Shown piece after piece: positions 6,322-9,591 of a stretch of 9,591 bases of DNA. The position numbers and the translations under genes were made by a program. How positions within the stretch are numbered: the stretch's first letter is position 1; the number at the start of each line of letters is the position of its first letter. This stretch comes from Accumulibacter sp. (lineage in GTDB: Bacteria > Pseudomonadota > Gammaproteobacteria > Burkholderiales > Rhodocyclaceae), in the NCBI GenBank assembly GCA_031264825.1, contig JAISDL010000077.1:1-9591 (forward strand), in the 5' to 3' direction. The notes under the pieces are model-generated. The model was not told where the DNA came from and searched no databases. It worked only from the letters and a program-made list of their open reading frames with translations.

Positions 6322-6356
6322 CTGTCTCCCGACATCTGTCTCCTGTCTCCTGAAAT
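6322..6356. repeat. Array of five 7-bp units abutting the rluA stop codon
   Basis: The units are CTGTCTC, CCGACAT, CTGTCTC, CTGTCTC and CTGAAAT. This variant is dominated by CTGTCTC where the other arrays carry CTGATNC. The last unit reaches the TGA stop of rluA (6358-6356, minus strand). The perfect hairpin at 6295-6313 could act on the rluA transcript end, but it has no following T tract. Confidence 0.8.
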
Positions 6357-7024
6357 CAAAACCCCGGCGTGGATTCAAATTGCATGAATTCTCCGCTTTC
6401 GGGGTGCGCGAATGCGAGGGTGGCGGCGTGCAGCAGGAGGCGTTCGGCCTTCGCCTTGACGGTGTCGTCCGCGTAGAGCGGGTCGCCGAGGATCGCGTGG
6501 CCGATCGCCTGCATATGAACGCGGAGCTGGTGCGTGCGCCCCGTGACCGGCGTCAGTTCGACGCGCGAGGCGTCGTTTTCCGCGTCGTATCGAACGACGC
6601 GGTAGCGCGTCAGCGAGGGCTTCCCCGCGTCGAAATCGACTTTGTGCAAAGGGCGGTTCGGCCAATCGACCTTGATCGGCAACGAGACGGCGCCGGATTC
6701 GGGGGCAAGACGCCCCGAAACGACGGCGACATAGCGCTTCGCGGTCCGGCGTTCCTGAAAGAGAATACTCAGCGCGCGGTGGATTTTTTTTCCGCGCGCG
6801 ATGACGATGAGACCCGACGTGTCGAAGTCGAGCCGGTGGACGGTCAAAGCGTCGGGGTAGCGTACCTGGACGCGCCGGATCAGCGCGTCCTGCTTGTCCG
6901 GCCCGCGACCCGGGACGGAAAGCAGACGTGTGGGCTTGTCGACGACGAGCAGCGCCGAGTCGGCGTAGACCAGCTTGAAGTCTTCTTCCCGCTTCGTTTC
7001 AGGGGTATGTGTGGAAAAGTTCAT
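6356..7024 (-). CDS. rluA: RluA-type pseudouridine synthase (23S rRNA / tRNA)
   Basis: From the ATG at 7024-7022 the product is 222 residues, close to the 219 of E. coli RluA. VYADSALLVVDKPTRLLSVP (19-38) is the family N-terminal motif. HRLDFDTSG (63-71) is the catalytic loop, with D66 as the nucleophilic aspartate. VDWPNRPLHKVDFDAGKPSLT and VELTPVTGRTHQLRVHM follow, then GDPLYAD and LLLHAATLAFAHP, as in RluA rather than RluC/RluD (no S4 domain is present). Known RluA modifies U746 of 23S rRNA and U32 of some tRNAs. The frame stays open to a TTG at 7162, but the extra residues derive from a 9-bp tandem repeat and lie upstream of the predicted promoter, so the shorter start is chosen. Confidence 0.93.
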   Translation of the reverse strand: MNFSTHTPETKREEDFKLVYADSALLVVDKPTRLLSVPGRGPDKQDALIRRVQVRYPDALTVHRLDFDTSGLIVIARGKKIHRALSILFQERRTAKRYVAVVSGRLAPESGAVSLPIKVDWPNRPLHKVDFDAGKPSLTRYRVVRYDAENDASRVELTPVTGRTHQLRVHMQAIGHAILGDPLYADDTVKAKAERLLLHAATLAFAHPESGEFMQFESTPGF

Positions 7025-7076
7025 CGGCGGCGCGAAATAATCCCGGAACGGCGACAAGACACGCTCGGGTTGAGCG

Positions 7077-7104
7077 ATAATACAGGGTTTATCAATCTTA
7101 TCAA
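7077..7104 (-). promoter_or_regulatory. Predicted sigma70-type promoter of rluA
   Basis: On the minus strand TTGATA (7104-7099, 5 of 6 to TTGACA) and TATTAT (7082-7077, 5 of 6 to TATAAT) are separated by 16 bp. Transcription would begin near 7070, leaving a leader of about 46 nt before the ATG at 7024. The -35 hexamer lies in the 9-bp tandem repeat. Confidence 0.55.
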
Positions 7105-7115
7105 TCTTATCGATC
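7089..7115. repeat. Three 9-bp tandem repeats in the rluA/oxidoreductase intergenic region
   Basis: TTATCAATC, TTATCAATC and TTATCGATC are in tandem. An inverted repeat GGTCGAT-8 nt-ATCGACC follows at 7120-7141. Both sit between divergently transcribed genes and could be operator elements or simple microsatellite sequence. Confidence 0.7.
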
Positions 7116-7188
7116 CACGGGTCGATCGGGGCGCATCGACCGTCCCGAACGTATCCTGGCAAGGAATCCGCAATTATGGAAGACGTTT

Positions 7189-8436
7189 ATGTGTGTTGAT
7201 GATTTTCGTTGGATGCTCGGCAAGCGAGAACTTGTCCCGATCATGGTCGGCGGCATGGGCGTCGATATTTCGACGTCATCCCTGGCGCTCGAAGTGGCGC
7301 GCTTGGGCGGGGTCGGGCATATTTCGGACGCGATGATCCACACCGTCTGCGACCGCCGTTACGATACGTCTTACGTCAAGGAAAAACTCAAGAAATACAA
7401 GGAAAACGCCGACAACCGGGATAAATCCCCGGTCAAGTTCGACCTCGGCAAACTCGCGGAAGCGACGCGGCTGCACATCGGCAAGGCGATGGACGCCAAG
7501 AAGGGGCCGGGACTCGTCTTCGTCAACTGCATGGAAAAACTGACGATGAACGCGCCCAAAGAGACGCTCGCCGTGCGTTTGAAAAGTGCGCTCGACGCCG
7601 GGATCGAAGGGATCACCCTCGCGGCGGGGCTCCATCTCGCTTCGTTTTCGCTGATCGAGGACCACCCGCGTTTCCGCGACGCCTTCCTCGGCATCATCGT
7701 TTCGTCGCTGCGCGCGCTCCAGCTTTTCATCCGCAAGACCGCGCGCAACCGTCGCCTGCCCGACTACGTCGTCGTCGAAGGCCCCTTGGCGGGCGGGCAT
7801 CTGGGCTTCGGCATGGATTGGGCGAAGTACGATTTGGCGACGATCGTCGCCGAAATAAAAGCCTGGCTCTCCGCTGAAAAGCTCGACATCCCGCTGATCC
7901 CGGCCGGTGGAATCTTTACGGGCGGCGACGCCGCGGCCTTTCTCGAAAACGGGGCGCGCGCGGTACAGGTCGCGACGCGCTTCACCGTCGTCGAGGAAGC
8001 CGGCCTGCCGGACGACGTCAAGCAAAAATACTTCAAGGCATCCGAATCGAATATCGAGGTCAACCAGATTTCGCCGACCGGATACCCGATGCGCATGCTG
8101 ACCGAAAGCCCGGCGATCGGCGCGGGAATCCGGCCCAACTGCGAAGCCTACGGCTACATCCTGAACGGCGAAGGATCTTGTTCCTACATCGAAGCGCACT
8201 TCCGTGAAACCGGTCGGAACCCCGACGCGCGGCGGATTTCCGTCAAGGAAAAAACCTGCCTATGCACGCAGATGCGCAACTTCAACCTCTGGACCTGCGG
8301 TCACAATACCTATCGGCTCAAGGACACGACGCGCCGGCGCGACGACGGGAGCTATCAGGTGCTGACGGCCGAACACGTCTTCCGCGACTATCAGTATAGC
8401 GCTGGTGACGAAATCGCGCTGCCTGCGCCCGCCTGA
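7189..8436 (+). CDS. FMN-dependent nitronate monooxygenase / enoyl-reductase-type oxidoreductase with cysteine-containing C-terminal extension
   Basis: A 415-residue TIM-barrel flavoprotein of the nitronate monooxygenase (2-nitropropane dioxygenase) superfamily. VPIMVGGMGVDIS near the start and GGVGHIS follow the family N-terminal FMN-binding pattern. VVEGPLAGGHLGFG with H204 matches the conserved AGGH segment, and IPLIPAGGIFTGGDAAAFL plus GARAVQVATRF form the phosphate-binding end of the barrel. Beyond about residue 310 is an extension with C318, C331, C357, C359, C370 and H372 (CLC-x10-CGH), which could bind a metal or iron-sulfur cluster; that part is inference. The ATG at 7189 is preceded by GGAAG with 6 nt spacing, supporting this start. 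Substrate cannot be told from sequence. It is divergent from rluA and 67 nt upstream of rlmJ, so co-transcription with rlmJ is possible. Confidence 0.88.
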   Translation: MCVDDFRWMLGKRELVPIMVGGMGVDISTSSLALEVARLGGVGHISDAMIHTVCDRRYDTSYVKEKLKKYKENADNRDKSPVKFDLGKLAEATRLHIGKAMDAKKGPGLVFVNCMEKLTMNAPKETLAVRLKSALDAGIEGITLAAGLHLASFSLIEDHPRFRDAFLGIIVSSLRALQLFIRKTARNRRLPDYVVVEGPLAGGHLGFGMDWAKYDLATIVAEIKAWLSAEKLDIPLIPAGGIFTGGDAAAFLENGARAVQVATRFTVVEEAGLPDDVKQKYFKASESNIEVNQISPTGYPMRMLTESPAIGAGIRPNCEAYGYILNGEGSCSYIEAHFRETGRNPDARRISVKEKTCLCTQMRNFNLWTCGHNTYRLKDTTRRRDDGSYQVLTAEHVFRDYQYSAGDEIALPAPA

Positions 8437-8503
8437 CGCTTTGCATCTCGTCGGCGTCGAGCCTCGGCCCGTTCCTCTCTCGACTCGATGAGACCCATAC
8501 GTC

Positions 8504-9406
8504 ATGCTTAGCTACCGCCACGCCTTTCACGCGGGGAATCACGCCGATGTCCTGAAGCACCTCGTCCTCGTCCAGATCGCGCGCCACTTGGGGCAGAAGG
8601 AAAAACCTTTCCTGTACATCGACACGCACGCCGGCGCAGGGCGCTACGCGCTCGATTCGGGTCACGCCGCGCGCCTGAAAGAGTACAAAAACGGGATCGG
8701 CCGCGTCTGGGAGCGCGGCGACGCGCCGGACGCCGTCGCCGATTACGTCTCGCTCGCGCGGCGCATCAACCCCGACGGGCGCTTGAGAGCCTATCCGGGG
8801 TCGGCGCTCTTCGCGTTTTTCACGCTGCGCGATTGCGACCGGCTTCGACTCTACGAATTGCACAGCGGCGACGCGCCGCGACTCAAGGAAAACACGAAAG
8901 CAGCGGGACGCCGCGTGACCGTCGTCGCCGGCGACGGCTTTGCCGGCTTGAAAGCCTTGCTGCCTCCGCCGACGCGCCGCGCGCTCGCGCTGATCGACCC
9001 CTCGTACGAGGAAGACCGCGATTACGACCGGGTCGTCCACGCCGTGAAGGACGCGCTCGCGCGCTTTCCGACGGGTGTCTACGTCGTATGGTACCCACGG
9101 CTCGCGCGGCTCGGTTCGACGCGGCTGCCGTCGCGCTTGAAACGCGCCGCCCTTGGGGACTGGCTGCACGTCACGCTCGACGTAGGGCACCCGCCCCGCG
9201 AAGGTCTGGGTCTTTACGGCAGCGGCGTCTTCGTCTTCAACCCGCCCTGGACCTTGCGCGCCACGCTCGCCGAAACGATGCCTTGGCTCGTCGAAGCGCT
9301 CGCCGTCGACGCAGGCGCGGGCTTTACGATTCAGGGATCAGGAATCAGGGATCAGGGATCAGATGAAAACCGATCGGTTGGAATGGCGCGTATAGGTTGG
9401 TGGTGA
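8504..9406 (+). CDS. rlmJ: RlmJ, 23S rRNA (adenine-2030-N6) methyltransferase, with repeat-derived C-terminus
   Basis: The N-terminus MLSYRHAFHAGNHADVLKHL is almost identical to that of E. coli RlmJ. YIDTHAGAGRY (residues 38-48) binds S-adenosylmethionine, and LIDPSYEED with D165 is the catalytic motif, here DPSY instead of DPPY. TGVYVVWYP, SGVFVFNPPW and PWLVEAL continue the family pattern to about residue 276. The family normally ends a few residues later (E. coli 280). Here residues 277-300 are translated from a 7-bp repeat array and adjoining repeat modules, starting QGSGIRDQGSDENRSV and ending in WW at the TGA 9404-9406. The enzyme methylates A2030 of 23S rRNA during ribosome assembly in E. 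coli. No strong Shine-Dalgarno is seen; the start is set by homology. Confidence 0.94.
   Translation: MLSYRHAFHAGNHADVLKHLVLVQIARHLGQKEKPFLYIDTHAGAGRYALDSGHAARLKEYKNGIGRVWERGDAPDAVADYVSLARRINPDGRLRAYPGSALFAFFTLRDCDRLRLYELHSGDAPRLKENTKAAGRRVTVVAGDGFAGLKALLPPPTRRALALIDPSYEEDRDYDRVVHAVKDALARFPTGVYVVWYPRLARLGSTRLPSRLKRAALGDWLHVTLDVGHPPREGLGLYGSGVFVFNPPWTLRATLAETMPWLVEALAVDAGAGFTIQGSGIRDQGSDENRSVGMARIGWW
9332..9378. repeat. 7-bp repeat array plus GAAAACCGATCGG module at the 3' end of rlmJ
   Basis: The units CAGGGAT, CAGGAAT, CAGGGAT, CAGGGAT and CAGATGA fill 9332-9366, followed by AAACCGATCGGT. Positions 9351-9378 are identical over 28 bp to 4310-4337 at the end of the response regulator gene. 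The array is in the rlmJ reading frame and encodes its tail. Confidence 0.9.
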
Positions 9407-9455
9407 GCGGAGCGAACCCCAACGATTCCGCGTGCGCATGAATGATGGAATGGGG
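9391..9455. repeat. TATAGGTTGG palindromic module, full-length copy
   Basis: It shares TATAGGTTGG...CCCAACGATTCC...ATGAATGATGGAATGGGG with 5903-5966, and its inner part with 5778-5810. It begins inside rlmJ and contains the rlmJ stop codon. A second start, TATAGGTTAG, lies at 9459-9468. Confidence 0.85.
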
Positions 9456-9469
9456 TGGTATAGGTTAGT

Positions 9470-9553
9470 GTGAAACAACCCGTGATTTGGGCGCAAAAAA
9501 TCATCGCCGACAATGACGCCGCGATGAATGACGCAAAGAGCAAATGCCTGTAA
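9470..9553 (+). other. Possible short reading frame or gene remnant near the right edge
   Basis: A GTG at 9470 opens a 27-codon frame, beginning MKQPVIWAQKIIADNDAAMN and ending at TAA 9551-9553. The frame continues beyond the stop to the window edge without another stop (PATSAKHPLLVP). No Shine-Dalgarno is visible and it follows repeat sequence directly. It may be a decayed gene end or non-coding. The minus strand also has open frames with only TTG or GTG starts here. I do not recognise the product. Confidence 0.2.
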
Positions 9554-9591
9554 CCCGCCACCTCGGCCAAGCACCCCCTCTTGGTGCCTCT

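Noticed and set aside
5783..6355. Insertion sequence
   Set aside because: Inverted repeats exist, but there is no transposase frame or remnant in the interval.
5769..6378. Several 76-96 codon frames on both strands
   Set aside because: They consist entirely of repeat modules; similar peptides arise wherever these repeats occur.
7025..7162. 46-residue N-terminal extension of RluA from a TTG at 7162
   Set aside because: It is encoded by tandem 9-bp repeats, lies upstream of the predicted promoter, and makes the protein longer than its family.
6380..7336. 318-codon plus-strand open frame
   Set aside because: Antisense to rluA, and it runs through the intergenic repeats into the oxidoreductase gene in another frame.

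Overview
The window looks like a chromosomal segment of a GC-rich proteobacterium, most likely a betaproteobacterium. This is inferred from the pairing of RluA-type and RlmJ-type rRNA modification genes, a TctE/QseC-type sensor kinase, and a nitronate-monooxygenase-like protein with a cysteine-containing C-terminal extension. No rRNA, tRNA, phage, transposase or CRISPR feature was found, so genus cannot be set from the sequence.

Layout: (1) Positions 1-3381, minus strand: a tripartite heavy-metal-type RND efflux operon in the order outer-membrane factor (TolC/CzcC type), periplasmic adaptor (CzcB/CusB type) and inner-membrane RND pump (CzcA/CusA type). The pump is cut by the left edge, leaving its first 310 residues. 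(2) Positions 3382-3624: a divergent control region with a perfect TATAAT -10 box for the efflux operon and, just upstream of it, two tandem 22-bp direct repeats that look like a response-regulator operator. (3) Positions 3625-5782, plus strand: an OmpR-family response regulator and a histidine kinase with a 2CSK_N/TctE-like sensor region, separated by a repeat element. (4) Positions 5783-6355: about 570 bp with no gene, made of nested and duplicated repeat modules. (5) 6356-7024, minus: RluA pseudouridine synthase. (6) 7189-8436, plus: FMN-dependent nitronate-monooxygenase-like protein. (7) 8504-9406, plus: RlmJ 23S rRNA methyltransferase. (8) 9407-9591: more repeat sequence and a possible gene fragment.

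How it works together: the two-component pair probably senses an envelope or metal signal, and the regulator probably activates the divergent efflux operon through the tandem repeats, which occupy the -35 position of its promoter. RluA and RlmJ are housekeeping rRNA modification enzymes, and the oxidoreductase between them is unlinked metabolically as far as can be seen.

The most unusual content is a mosaic repeat family. Arrays of 7-bp units (CAGGGAT on one strand, CTGATCC-like on the other), a GC-rich hairpin core, and palindromic TATAGGTTGGG...CCCAAC modules recur at gene 3' ends. One array has been read through, in the same reading frame, into the C-termini of two unrelated proteins (the response regulator and RlmJ), giving both the tail QGSD/G-x-R-x-QGSDENRSV. 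Another module supplies the stop codon of the histidine kinase. The element between regulator and kinase leaves the kinase start without a visible Shine-Dalgarno sequence and can fold into a long mRNA hairpin.
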